This document shows positions 27,124 through 39,754 of a DNA stretch of 64,000 bases, one piece after another (the stretch's first letter is position 1; the number at the start of each line of letters is the position of its first letter). Source of the stretch: Planctomyces sp. SH-PL14 (lineage in GTDB: Bacteria > Planctomycetota > Planctomycetia > Planctomycetales > Planctomycetaceae); NCBI RefSeq assembly GCF_001610835.1, contig NZ_CP011270.1:124001-188000 (forward strand), read 5' to 3'. Made by a program: the position numbers and the translations under genes. The notes below the pieces were generated by a model. It saw nothing but the letters and a program-made list of their open reading frames with translations, did not search any database and was not told the origin of the DNA.

Positions 27124-27134
27124 GGGTTGCCCCC
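27124..27134. repeat. Right target-site duplication of the IS
   Basis: GGGTTGCCCCC immediately after the right inverted repeat, matching 25601-25611. Confidence 0.9.
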
Positions 27135-27343
27135 TTGACCCCGGCTGCCGTAGCACGTTGGGTTTGAGCGATGGGAGTCCGTCCGGCGAGGACGCGGTCC
27201 GAGCCGAGTCTGACGCGCGGGAGGGGGACGACGGTTATCGCACTTGGGTGGAGCAGCCGCAGAGGAACAAGCTCGCCGAGGCTGTTCGGGCCGATTCTAC
27301 TCAAGCCGGCCCCCCGCACCGCTCGACGCGCTTCCTACACCGC

Positions 27344-28483
27344 ATGAACACGCTCCGCTCCACCTTCGTCTCGCTCGTCACCGTCCTCCTCGGGATCGGC
27401 GTGCTGATGGTGTTCAGCTCGAGCATGACCGCCCGCCCCTCCAACTTCGAACAGGTTTACCTTTCGCGGCACCTGATCTACCTGGCAATCGCCTGCTCCG
27501 GCGCCTGCCTCGTCGCCATGGTCCCGCCGCGACAACTGCTCGCGCTCGCCCCCCTCGGCTTCGGGGCGACGCTGCTCATGTTCCTGGCCGTCCTCGTCCC
27601 CGGCGTCGGCGTCCGCGTAAACGGCTCCCAGCGTTGGTTGCGGCTGGCGACGATCTCCATCCAGCCCTCCGAACTCGCCAAGGTCACGCTACCGCTCTAC
27701 CTCTGCTGGCTCTCCCTCCGGATTCCGGCGGCGGAGACGGTCCTCCGGCGGTACGCCATCCTCTCGATCCCGATCGGCCTCTGCTCCGCCCTCGTTGTCG
27801 TGGAGCCCGACCTGGGGACGGCGGTCTTCCTGGCGGCGGTCGGCGCGACGACGCTGTTCCTCCTCGGCATGCCGATCCGGCTCATCGGGATGGCGGCCGC
27901 CGCCGTGGTCCCGCTGGGACTGGGAATGGTCGCCCTCAAGCCATACCAGCTGCGACGGATCGAGGGATTCATCCAGGCCTGGAACGACTTTCAGAACGCC
28001 CCCTATCAGGTGAAGCAGTCGCTGACGACGCTCGGAGCGGGGGGCGTGAACGGCGTTGGCCTGGGCCGCGGATCGCAGAAGCTGAGCTTCCTCCCCGAGG
28101 CAAACACCGACTTCGTGTTTGCGGTCGTGGGGGAAGAACTCGGGCTCGTCGGGACGCTGTCGGTCGTCGGGATCTGGTGCGCGATCCTGGTCGTCGGCCT
28201 CCTAGAGCTGAGCCGAACGGGACGACCGCGGACGCGGTTCGTCGCGGCGGCGGTTGTGCTCCTGCAGCTCGTCGCGCAGGCGGCAATCAACATTGCCGTC
28301 GTCACCGCCATGCTCCCGCCGAAGGGGATCGCTCATCCGCTGTTGAGCGCGGGAGGGAGCAGTCTCGTCGGAAGCCTCCTGGCGGTCGGCGTCTTCCTGT
28401 CGATGTCGCGGGAGGAGATCGCCGCGGCGCAGGCGTCCGTGAAGCCAGGGCCGCCGCTGGTGGCGCTTCCCCGGGCGGCCTGA
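27344..28483 (+). CDS. ftsW: FtsW/RodA/SpoVE-family (SEDS) protein
   Basis: A 379-residue membrane protein of the SEDS family, peptidoglycan glycosyltransferases that work with a class B penicillin-binding protein. About ten hydrophobic helices are visible. Key stretches are FSSSMTARPSNFEQVYLSRH, the loop VRVNGSQRWLRLATISIQPSELAK (SEDS signature), VVEPDLGTAVFL and SLTTLGAGGVNGVGLGRGSQKLSFLPEANTDFVF-like text, which carries the catalytic-region signature. FtsW is favoured over RodA by the GxxxxKxxxLPExxTDFxF pattern. Planctomycetes lack FtsZ, so its partner context is atypical. The ATG at 27344 lies 142 bp after repeat copy 5. No other division gene is adjacent. Confidence 0.92.
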   Translation: MNTLRSTFVSLVTVLLGIGVLMVFSSSMTARPSNFEQVYLSRHLIYLAIACSGACLVAMVPPRQLLALAPLGFGATLLMFLAVLVPGVGVRVNGSQRWLRLATISIQPSELAKVTLPLYLCWLSLRIPAAETVLRRYAILSIPIGLCSALVVVEPDLGTAVFLAAVGATTLFLLGMPIRLIGMAAAAVVPLGLGMVALKPYQLRRIEGFIQAWNDFQNAPYQVKQSLTTLGAGGVNGVGLGRGSQKLSFLPEANTDFVFAVVGEELGLVGTLSVVGIWCAILVVGLLELSRTGRPRTRFVAAAVVLLQLVAQAAINIAVVTAMLPPKGIAHPLLSAGGSSLVGSLLAVGVFLSMSREEIAAAQASVKPGPPLVALPRAA

Positions 28484-28495
28484 CGTTCCTGGCCG

Positions 28496-29530
28496 TTACC
28501 GCTGCGTGAAGATCAGCCGCTGGCCGGAGTTGGGGACGTCGACCATCCGGCTCTTCGTGAGACCGACCCGCTGCCACATGGCGTCGTATTCGGCGAACGT
28601 GTAGGCGTCCCCCTTGGGGGTGGTGCCGAGCATCGTGAAGGCGAACGATGCTCCGATCGGGGGCTCGATCCGATTCTCGTCCGGAACGAATTCGAGCGTC
28701 AGGACGAGGCCCGCCGGTGCGAGAGCATCGGCGATTTTCCTCATCCCTTTCTCGCAGGTCGCGGGATCGAAGTGGTGGAGGAAGTTCGTGACGAGCACGA
28801 CGTCGTACGGGCCGCCGTAGTCGACCTCGAAGGCGTCCCCCGGCAGGAGCGTGTACCGGTCCTCGATACCGGCTGCCGCGGCGTTCTCCCGCGCGACCTC
28901 GAGGACCGGAGCCCAGTCGAGCGCCACGATCGCGGCCTGTGGGTTCTTCCGGGCGAGTGCGACGCCGAACATTCCGTGGCCTGCCGCGATGTCGAGGACG
29001 CGGACCGCGCCGGGACGTTCCCGGGTAGCCATGTCGGCCATGAACATCGCCGCCGGCATCATGATCGGGGCCATTGATCGGGCGAACTCGATCCAGCCGG
29101 CGTACTCGGTTGCGGTCGTTCCGTCGCGGCTCAGTGTGGTGGTGCCGGTCCGGACGACCTGGGCGATGTCCTTGAACGCCTCGAGGAGGTCGGGCGAGTT
29201 CATGAACTTGGCGATCGAGCCGACGTACTTTGGCGAGGCCCGGTCGAGGAACTCGGCCGAGACCGGCGGGAGGCCGTAGGTCTCGTTGTCCTTGGTCAGG
29301 AAGCCGGCGATGACGAGGAAGTCGCAGAGGATCCGTGTCGCTCGTTGGTCGGTCTTGAGATGCTCTGTCAGGGCCTCGACCGTCCGATGTCCACGGGCGA
29401 TGGCGGAGAACAGGTCGAGCTCGATTGCCGCGTGGAGGGCGGCGCTCCGCTGATGGAGGTTGAGGGTTTCGAAGATGATCCCTGGGTTCGGGGCGTCGGA
29501 GTTGGGCTGAGGATCGAGCGGCTTTGTCAT
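28496..29530 (-). CDS. SAM-dependent methyltransferase (O-methyltransferase type)
   Basis: A 344-residue class I methyltransferase. The N-terminal winged-helix dimerisation domain (about residues 18-95, with NLHQRSAALHAAIELDLFSAI) precedes the Rossmann domain. That domain has motif I VLDIAAGHGMFG, an acidic residue after the second strand in IVALDWAPVL, and LVTNFLHHFDPATCEKGM as motif IV. The organisation is that of O-methyltransferases acting on small aromatic or polyketide substrates, but no product gene cluster surrounds it. It converges with ftsW (12 bp between stops). Upstream lie repeat copy 6 and then metH on the same strand. Confidence 0.9.
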   Translation of the reverse strand: MTKPLDPQPNSDAPNPGIIFETLNLHQRSAALHAAIELDLFSAIARGHRTVEALTEHLKTDQRATRILCDFLVIAGFLTKDNETYGLPPVSAEFLDRASPKYVGSIAKFMNSPDLLEAFKDIAQVVRTGTTTLSRDGTTATEYAGWIEFARSMAPIMMPAAMFMADMATRERPGAVRVLDIAAGHGMFGVALARKNPQAAIVALDWAPVLEVARENAAAAGIEDRYTLLPGDAFEVDYGGPYDVVLVTNFLHHFDPATCEKGMRKIADALAPAGLVLTLEFVPDENRIEPPIGASFAFTMLGTTPKGDAYTFAEYDAMWQRVGLTKSRMVDVPNSGQRLIFTQR

Positions 29531-29596
29531 GGGTCTTCCGTGAAGAGAGAAGGATCTGTTGATGGTAGCGGTGGCCGAACGGCTTATCCCGCTGTC

Positions 29597-29931
29597 TCAA
29601 ACCACCTCCTTGCCGGCGCAGTTCTGATAGCTCAAACCCAACGTGCGACGGCCGTTGGGGTCAAGGGGGTCTCACCCCCTTGCCGCCGGAGGCCTCTTCC
29701 ATGAGGAACCGTGGTAGGCGACGGGCCTACGCTTTGTGGTGCCCGTGTTGAGGTCTCCCTCGATCCACAACGCTCGCTTTGCAATCCCGGAGTATCAGGT
29801 GAGGGGGCATCCGACACGTTGTCCGCGTTTGGACACGATCTCCTTCAGACATCTCTCGACGGCCAGGCCTCCGGCGGGCAAGGGGGTGTGCCCCCCTTGC
29901 ATCCCCCCACCAGGGTCCCCCTGGACCCGGT
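29597..29931 (+). repeat. Large dispersed repeat (PR1), copy 6
   Basis: A 335-bp copy between two minus-strand genes. The left hairpin reads AAGGGGGT-CTC-ACCCCCTT: the pair closing the loop is T-A instead of the consensus C-G, a double compensatory change. The right hairpin also has a changed closing pair (GGGGGT-GTG-CCCCCC). Confidence 0.9.
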
Positions 29932-29947
29932 GGACAGGCGATCTTTT

Positions 29948-34048
<4,101 letters not shown>

Positions 34049-34380
34049 GGGAGAGAGGGTACGGGCGATGTCCGACGGCAATCAAGTTTGCCCGCCGGAA
34101 TGGGTTGCGGATATCGAACACGGGAGAAACGAGGCCCATCCCGTCCCGCATCGCCCCCTTGGCCCGCCCCGTTTTCACCCGCTCGACTCCGGATTTCATC
34201 GGAAATTGATCCCTGTTTGACCGCTGCCTGTCACGCCGGAGCGTTGACGCGACCCCGGAGAACCGGGCGTCCACCGCCGCGACCTGTGACAGACACGCCT
34301 GATCGAGGCGAGGTTCCCGGGCGTCAGTGGCTTTATCAGCAGAGGGAAGCCGTTTGGCGCCGGGCGACAGGGACATCTCC
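34049..34380. other. Leader region upstream of metH
   Basis: A stretch of 332 bp without a credible gene. It should contain the metH promoter and leader. I looked for a cobalamin, SAH or SAM riboswitch on the minus strand and saw no conserved core, although some stem-forming GC-rich blocks are present. Confidence 0.45.
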
Positions 34381-35133
34381 TCAGTTGTTCGGCGCGGTCA
34401 GTTTGCCGATCGGAATGACGTATGGCCCCAACTGGCTGGTCTTGCCTCCAACGACCGTCACTTTCCACTCGCGTTCCAGGTAGCCGCGTTGTTCGTGCCA
34501 GACGCGGAACGAGTGCTCGCCGACGGGGAGCCCCTTGATCGTGAACCGGCCCTCCTTGTCGGTGACGGCCGCGTACGGGTGGTCGACGACCAGAAGCGTC
34601 GAGCGCATCCAGGGTTGGATATCGTCCTTGATCGGCACCGGCAACGTTTCGGGTGCCTTCAACGCGACGGCGATCCCCTTCTTGTCCATCGGCTTCAGGA
34701 TGAAGTTCTGCTGGGGGTTGGCGAGCGTGTAGGTATGGATGTTGTGCTCCACCGGATCGGCCGACGTGAACCGCAGCTTCTGGTCCGTCCGGACGACGAG
34801 AGCATGTGGCACATACCGACGCTGCTCGATCGTGAGTTGGACCTCCGGCTCCTTGCTCCGGCTCAGCTCCCGGGGGATGTTGGCGGGCGCCCTTCGCAGG
34901 TAGATGAAGACGTTGGCGACGCCGCCGGTCTTCTTGTCGACAACGTAGCTTTCGTTCGGCACTTCGAAACGCAGAGGGCTGCCCCCCTTCAGGAGCGGCG
35001 GCTGGATGGGGACGAAACCTTCCGTGATGAACTCACCTGTGATGTCGCCGAACTCTTCGGCAGCGGCTGTTTGTCCTGCAAGAGCGATCCAGAGCACGAT
35101 CGCAGCACCCCAAACAAGTCTCGACGCTTTCAT
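34381..35133 (-). CDS. Cupredoxin-like secreted protein, copper site lost
   Basis: A 250-residue exported protein (signal peptide to about Ala25) and the last of three tandem paralogues. The cupredoxin-like domain keeps the first His pair (His130 and His133 in EHNIHTYTL) and Met176. The position equivalent to the copper-ligand Cys is Asp170, and that of the next His is Gln173 (KDDIQPWM instead of CDIHPWM). The type 1 copper site should therefore be gone. The C-terminal part, HPYAAVTDKEGRFTIKGLP and HSFRVWHE, is a carboxypeptidase-regulatory-like beta domain. The ATG at 35133 begins the region shared with the next paralogue. A structural or sensing role without copper is possible. Confidence 0.85.
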   Translation of the reverse strand: MKASRLVWGAAIVLWIALAGQTAAAEEFGDITGEFITEGFVPIQPPLLKGGSPLRFEVPNESYVVDKKTGGVANVFIYLRRAPANIPRELSRSKEPEVQLTIEQRRYVPHALVVRTDQKLRFTSADPVEHNIHTYTLANPQQNFILKPMDKKGIAVALKAPETLPVPIKDDIQPWMRSTLLVVDHPYAAVTDKEGRFTIKGLPVGEHSFRVWHEQRGYLEREWKVTVVGGKTSQLGPYVIPIGKLTAPNN

Positions 35134-35155
35134 GTTCCGGCCCCGGAAAGGAACA

Positions 35156-35183
35156 ACGGACGGGGGATCGTTCGACCGTCCGT
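35156..35183. terminator. Hairpin between cupredoxin paralogues 1 and 2
   Basis: ACGGACGG (35156-35163) and CCGTCCGT (35176-35183) form an 8-bp stem, duplicated from the one at 35982. The T-run on the minus strand is weak (TTGTTCC), so the paralogue downstream may be reached by read-through. Confidence 0.55.
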
Positions 35184-35209
35184 CAGGATACCGACCACGA
35201 TCCAAATCG

Positions 35210-35959
35210 CTACGACTTCTCGGCGATGAGCTTCACCGCAGGGATCTTCACCGTCGGGACGGCGGTGGTCTTTCCGGCGACGACGTTGACCTTCCACTCC
35301 CGCTCCACGTAGCCCGGGTTCTCGTGCCAGACGCGGAACGAGTGCTCTCCGGCCGGGAGGCCCTTGATCGTGAACTTGCCCTCTCGGTCGGTGACTGCTG
35401 CATAGGGGTGATCAACCACCAGCATGTTGGCCCGCATCCAGGGGTGGATATCGCACCTCACCGGCAACGGCAGACCTTCCGGCCGAGGCAGTTCGATTGC
35501 GACACCGTCCTTCCCAAACTCATCGAGTAAGAGCGACTGCGGATTGGCGAGCGTATAAGTGTGGACTGCATGCGCTCGAGGCCATTTGTTGACGAATCGG
35601 AGCTTCTGGTCCGTTCGGACAACGACGGCGTGGGGGACGAACTGCCGATCTTCGATCGTGATCCTGACCTCGGGTTCCGCGCTCCTAGCCAGCTCCGGAG
35701 GGGGCGCGGCGGGAGCCTTTCGCAGGTAGATGAAGACATTCGCGACCCCGCCGGTCTTCTTGTCGACGACGTAGCGTTCGTCCGGGATGACCACCGGCGG
35801 AGGGCCAACCTCCTGAATGAGCGGCGGCAGGATGGGAACGAAACCCTCGGTGATGAACTCGCCCGTGATGTCGCCGAACTCTTCGGCGGCGGTGGCCTGT
35901 CCAGCGAGAACGCCCCAGAGCACGACCGCAGCCCCCCAGACGAGTCTCAACGCCTTCAT
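35210..35959 (-). CDS. Cupredoxin-like secreted protein, paralogue 2
   Basis: A 249-residue exported protein, closest to the paralogue at 34381 (near-identical signal peptide MKALRLVWGA and EEFGDITGEFITEGFVPI). Here the type 1 copper ligands are present: His130 and His133 (RAHAVHTYTL) and Cys169, His172 and Met175 in RCDIHPWM. The C-terminal beta domain is conserved (HPYAAVTDREGKFTIKGLPA). Proteins of this layout occur in planctomycetes and related bacteria as putative electron-transfer or copper-binding periplasmic proteins; the partner is unknown. A hairpin at 35156 follows the stop codon and a terminator at 35973 precedes the start. Confidence 0.88.
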   Translation of the reverse strand: MKALRLVWGAAVVLWGVLAGQATAAEEFGDITGEFITEGFVPILPPLIQEVGPPPVVIPDERYVVDKKTGGVANVFIYLRKAPAAPPPELARSAEPEVRITIEDRQFVPHAVVVRTDQKLRFVNKWPRAHAVHTYTLANPQSLLLDEFGKDGVAIELPRPEGLPLPVRCDIHPWMRANMLVVDHPYAAVTDREGKFTIKGLPAGEHSFRVWHENPGYVEREWKVNVVAGKTTAVPTVKIPAVKLIAEKS

Positions 35960-35972
35960 GTTCCGGCCCCGG

Positions 35973-36009
35973 AAAAGAAAAACGGACGGGGGATTGCTCC
36001 TCCGTCCGT
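35973..36009 (-). terminator. Rho-independent terminator after cupredoxin paralogue 3
   Basis: Minus-strand ACGGACGG and CCGTCCGT (36009-36002 and 35989-35982) form a stem followed by TTTTTCTTTT. It separates the gene at 36036 from the paralogue at 35210. Confidence 0.85.
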
Positions 36010-36035
36010 CAGCATACCGAACGCGATCGGGATCG

Positions 36036-36812
36036 CTATGACTTCTTGGTCGAGAGCTTCATGGCGGGGACCTTCACCGGCGGGACGGTGGTGGTCTTTC
36101 CGGCGACGACGTTGACCTTCCACTCCCGCTCCACGTAGCCCGGGTTCTCGTGCCAGACGCGGAACGAGTGCTCTCCGGCCGGGAGGCCTTCGATCTTGAA
36201 CTTGCCGTCCTTGTCGGTCACGGCGGCGTACGGGTGATCGACGACGAGCATCGTGGCCCGCATCCAGGGGTGGATGTCGCACTTGACCGGCATCGGCAGG
36301 GTCTCGCTCGCCTTCATGGCAATCGCGGTCCCCGTCTTGTCGTTCGCCTGGAGGATGAAGTTCTGCTGGGGGTTGCCGAGCGTGTAGGTGTGAATGTTGT
36401 GGGCCACTGCGTCGCCGGAGGTGAACCGCACGCTCTGATCCGTGCGGACGATTGCCGCGTGCGGCACATAGCGGCAGCCCTTGTTGTCGAAGACGACTTC
36501 CTTCTCCTTGCTGGCCTTGAGCGACGGATCGATCATCGCGGGAGCCTTGCGGAGATAGATGAAGATGTCGGCCACGCCGCCGTTCGCGGCGTTGACGATC
36601 AGCGAGTCGTCCGGCACCCCTTCGGCGGCGCAGACGGCGGCGTCTTTGGCCGCTGCGTCACCCTTCTTGACCAGGTCCGCCAGCTTGGGGGCGGCCCCGT
36701 CGACCACGAACTGGCCTTCGATCGCTCCGAATTCCTGGGCCCAGGTCGGGGCGGAGGTGGCACACGCGACAGCAAAACCCGTCGCGGCGAGCAGCCGGGC
36801 GAACTTCTTCAT
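36036..36812 (-). CDS. Cupredoxin-like secreted protein, paralogue 3
   Basis: A 258-residue exported protein with a signal peptide ending near APTWAQ. It is the most distant of the three in its N-terminal half, which has extra residues with Cys61 and Cys113. The copper-site residues are complete: His138 and His141 (AHNIHTYTLGN) and Cys178, His181 and Met184 in KCDIHPWMRA. The C-terminal beta domain matches the others (HPYAAVTDKDGKFKIEGLPA and HSFRVWHENPGYVEREWKV). It is the first gene of the tandem set in the transcription direction and has a strong terminator behind it, so it can be expressed alone. It is probably the ancestral copy, judging by intact ligands and divergence. Confidence 0.88.
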   Translation of the reverse strand: MKKFARLLAATGFAVACATSAPTWAQEFGAIEGQFVVDGAAPKLADLVKKGDAAAKDAAVCAAEGVPDDSLIVNAANGGVADIFIYLRKAPAMIDPSLKASKEKEVVFDNKGCRYVPHAAIVRTDQSVRFTSGDAVAHNIHTYTLGNPQQNFILQANDKTGTAIAMKASETLPMPVKCDIHPWMRATMLVVDHPYAAVTDKDGKFKIEGLPAGEHSFRVWHENPGYVEREWKVNVVAGKTTTVPPVKVPAMKLSTKKS

Positions 36813-37007
36813 CGTCAGTCTCCAAAAGGGGTGATCACAGGGGCCGCAACGGTCGCTGCGGCGGAGGTGGGAAGACGGATCGTTCGAGACCGTCCACACT
36901 TAGGCAGGTTCTTCCAGTATAGGCGCGGCGGCGGGAGTCCTGCCACCAGCCCATCGGCAGTTTTTGAACTGGGGGGGCGGCTATTGGCTGCGAGGGGCGG
37001 ATGGGCT

Positions 37008-37327
37008 GACATCGCGTCCTTGCCGGAGCGGCTCTCATAGCTCAGACCCAACGTGCGACGGCAGGCTGGGGTCAAGGGGGCTCGCCCCCTTGCCGCCGGA
37101 GGCACTTTCATGAGGAACCGTGGTAAGCAACGGATGTCCCCTTTGTGGTCCCCGCGTCGAGGATTCACCACTCGCTCCGCAATCCCCGCGGGTTGGTGAG
37201 GGGGCATACGACACGATGTCCGCGCTTGGACACGTGCTCCTTCAGATATCTCTCGACGGCCAAGCCTCCGGCGGGCAAAGGGGCGTTGGCCCTCTGCACT
37301 CCCCACCAGGGTGCCCCTGGACCCGGT
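37008..37327 (+). repeat. Large dispersed repeat (PR1), copy 7
   Basis: A 320-bp copy between two minus-strand genes. The left hairpin is shortened (AAGGGGG-CTCG-CCCCCTT) but perfect. The right end is of the CTCTGCACT subtype. Confidence 0.9.
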
Positions 37328-37446
37328 TGTTGGGCCGGAAATGCTGGGGGACGCAGATGTGCCCGCCTTCATGGTTAACCATCGACGGCGCGAGACTCGG
37401 TAGGCCGTGCCCGTTATCCCTCTCTGACGGCCAAATCAAACGCAAA

Positions 37447-37476
37447 GACCTGTCCGACCAATCGATCGAACAGGTC
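37447..37476 (-). terminator. Possible terminator after DUF1573 gene
   Basis: GACCTGT and ACAGGTC form a 7-bp stem around a loop of about 16 bases, followed on the minus strand by TTTGCGTTTG, some 30 bases past the stop. The long loop makes this uncertain. Confidence 0.4.
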
Positions 37477-37507
37477 CCCGGTACGAACGCCATGGGGCAA
37501 TCGAAAA

Positions 37508-38620
37508 CTACTTCGACGCCGTCGAGGAGTTGACGGTCTTCTCCACGGTCCCCTGGGCGGTGAAGGTGATCGGCGTTTCACGGCCGGCGATCGTCAGCGT
37601 GAAGTTCATGTTGACGTTCCCTTCGGCACCCGACGGGGTGATCTTGACCGGCAGGACATGGAGAGCCTTCGCTTCCGGTCCGACCTTGACCTGCACCCCT
37701 TCGCCCATCTTGTCCGCTTCGACCTTCTCAATGGCGAACGGCTTCTTGGCCTTCACGACCACGGTGACGGTCTTGTCGACACCCGGCTTGAGAGCTCCGA
37801 GCTGAACGACCGACGGGATGATCTGGAACTCAGGAACCACGGTCGCCCGGACGAGGACCGGGATGTTCGGGTTCGAGGGATCGTTCGTGACGACAGTGAG
37901 CTGCTCGCGGAACTCGCCGGCCGGGACGTCGGCAGCCAGGGTCACGGCGAGGTCGTATTCGATCCGGCCGTTCGAGCGGCGGACTTCGCGGGCGGTGGCG
38001 GCAACGCTCTTGTTGTTCGAACGGACTTCGCGGACCTGCCACTGGCCGGCGCTGAAGCTGCTGTTGACGACCGAGACGTGCCGCTCGGCCGGCGCTCCCA
38101 GGTCGACTACGCCGAAGTCGGCCGAGCCGGGGGTGACCTGGAGATCGGACCGAATCTCGACGTTCAGCGGGATCCGGACCGTTTCGCTGTGCTGGCCGTT
38201 CTTATCACGGAACTGGCACAAGACCGAGATCGTCGGGTGGCGGTGGCCGGAGTGGGCCACGGTGTCGATCTTGATGTTCAGGATCCCGGTCTCCCAGCTC
38301 TTCAGCGTGAACTGGCTAACGGTCTTGTTAGGATCCTGGGGGTCGAGGAGCGATGGCTGACCGCAGCGACAGGTGGTGTTGACGCTGCTGATTGTGATGT
38401 CGTCTTTGAACTTATTCGTGATGACGACCTGACGTCGGACATCAGAATTCTTGGCGACGTTGCCGAAATCAAAACTGAGGTCGGAGAACATCTGCTGTCC
38501 CCACGACTGCTGCTGAACGACCGGCTGCGAGCTGACGGTCCGGACGGCCTGAGCCGAAGCGACGAGCGGGCAGGAAAAGAGAGCGGCGACCACAAACGTT
38601 TTGGACAACTGGCGAATCAT
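37508..38620 (-). CDS. DUF1573 secreted protein
   Basis: A 370-residue exported protein with a signal peptide (MIRQLSKTFVVAALFSCPLVASAQA). It has several immunoglobulin/ASPM-SPD-2-Hydin-like beta domains. The first carries the DUF1573 hallmark: LSFDFGNVAKNSDVRRQVVITN, then ISSVNTTCRCGQPSLL with the Cys-x-Cys. Two further repeats follow (DFGVVDLGAPAERHVSV and QLGALKPGVDKTVTV). DUF1573 proteins are abundant in planctomycetes and thought to bind or organise envelope components; no enzyme activity is known. The ATG at 38620 has AGGAA upstream. It stands as a single gene with a large gap beyond its start. Confidence 0.9.
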   Translation of the reverse strand: MIRQLSKTFVVAALFSCPLVASAQAVRTVSSQPVVQQQSWGQQMFSDLSFDFGNVAKNSDVRRQVVITNKFKDDITISSVNTTCRCGQPSLLDPQDPNKTVSQFTLKSWETGILNIKIDTVAHSGHRHPTISVLCQFRDKNGQHSETVRIPLNVEIRSDLQVTPGSADFGVVDLGAPAERHVSVVNSSFSAGQWQVREVRSNNKSVAATAREVRRSNGRIEYDLAVTLAADVPAGEFREQLTVVTNDPSNPNIPVLVRATVVPEFQIIPSVVQLGALKPGVDKTVTVVVKAKKPFAIEKVEADKMGEGVQVKVGPEAKALHVLPVKITPSGAEGNVNMNFTLTIAGRETPITFTAQGTVEKTVNSSTASK

Positions 38621-39430
38621 TGAGAGTTCCTCGAGATCGGTGCGGGTTCGGGGGTGTGCGGTCCTTCCATGTTTCCGCCAGGCGGTCCAGGCGGCCGGCT
38701 CCATGCACTGGCCAGTCGTCTCACCCGCCCCAACCGGAAGTGATTGACGTTCGGCTCGCACCGGCCCCGAGCAATGGGGTCAGTTTGGAAACGAAGTCAC
38801 CCGGATGGGGGTCCGTAAGGACAAGGGATGCAATGCACGTGCCACGCGGTTCGGCACTGAGATCGAAGACAGCCACTGCAAATCGCTGATGTCTGAGCAT
38901 CACCCGCAAACGGCAGGGGATCAACAAAAAAACGCAGCCGCGTTGATTATTCGGCAAGTCGTTTTGCTTAGCAGGCTCTCAAGGCTTGAGGCGCAAACCT
39001 GTCATGCTTCGCCGGAGGATCCGAGGAGGGAAACTGTTCGTTCCCTGCCGTGAGTGCGATCCGCGCCGGGTGTGCTGTCGCGAGCCGATGCCGCTGTGAA
39101 ATGCGCGGCTGAGGCGAGCCGCACCAAACGCCGATGCGGCAATCCTTGCGGCGTTTTGGCCTACGCAGAATCCGTCTCTTATCCATCCTCACGGGCGCAA
39201 ACGCTGAACGAGGAGGAACCGGCCTGACCGGTCAATGCGCAACCCGTGTCGTTGGCTTGTCGGGTCCAAGGCGGGCCCCGGTAGGTCGCCAGGGGCCAGC
39301 CCATGGTCGCCGGAGCCATGTTCGTCGAGAGCCGTCGTCCCCCCGGTGGCGTCGCGACGGGAACTGGTGTGAGTCGACACAGCCGTTCTCTCGGAGGGTC
39401 GTGGATCGATCGGCAGCTGGAACCACCGCT

Positions 39431-39460
39431 GCGGCTCGGCTGGAGCCTCGCCCTCCCGGG
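39431..39460. repeat. Short REP-like palindromic element (GEAPAEP type)
   Basis: GGCTCGGCTGGAGCC forms a 5-bp stem and is followed by TCGCCCTCCC. Read in one minus-strand frame it gives GEAPAEP. That string recurs in planctomycete protein predictions because of an interspersed palindromic repeat; I know this from memory only. There is one occurrence in this window. Confidence 0.5.
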
Positions 39461-39659
39461 GGCGTCCGAATGGGGACGGAGCGTTGTCACGCTCCTCGAC
39501 CGGCGCGCGATGTCGCCTTGGCCGCTGACCCGGGCGGGCTGAAGGGAGCGAGGGCGATTGCCGCCACGGGGGATGGTCGCCGGGAGCCACGCCGTCGCCC
39601 GGAGGGCGGAGTTCGGGAAAGGGGCGGGACCTGCGTGTACTTCGCGCGGCGGACCTTCC

Positions 39660-39665
39660 TATAAT
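39660..39665 (+). promoter_or_regulatory. Candidate -10 element for the lipoprotein gene
   Basis: A perfect TATAAT at 39660-39665, about 90 bases before the start at 39755, in a GC-rich region where such a hexamer stands out. No good -35 hexamer is seen at 17 bases, so it is only a candidate. Confidence 0.4.
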
Positions 39666-39754
39666 AGTTGGCTTGTGCATCGGATGATCCGCGCCGGGCT
39701 CCCTCCTTACTGCCCCCGTTCTCCCACCTCGGCTGTAACTTGCTGAATCCCCAT

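Larger units (their letters stand above)
25359..27202 (-). repeat. Large dispersed repeat (PR1), copy 5, split by an IS
   Basis: Copy in reverse orientation, in two pieces: 25359-25611 and 27124-27202. The break falls in the left-arm hairpin (GGCAAGGGGTTGCCCCC | TTGACCCC) and is occupied by the IS4-family element. Removing the element and one target duplication restores a normal repeat. Confidence 0.9.
38621..39754. other. Long intergenic region between DUF1573 and lipoprotein genes
   Basis: This 1.1-kb stretch has no convincing gene. Open frames on both strands lack homology and family-like composition. It includes a short palindromic element at 39431 and a candidate promoter at 39660, both listed separately, and an AT-richer part near 38920-38960. 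Confidence 0.5.

Noticed and set aside
34049-34380. Cobalamin or SAH/SAM riboswitch before metH
   Set aside because: No recognisable conserved core on the minus strand, only scattered GC-rich stems; a covariance-model search would settle it.
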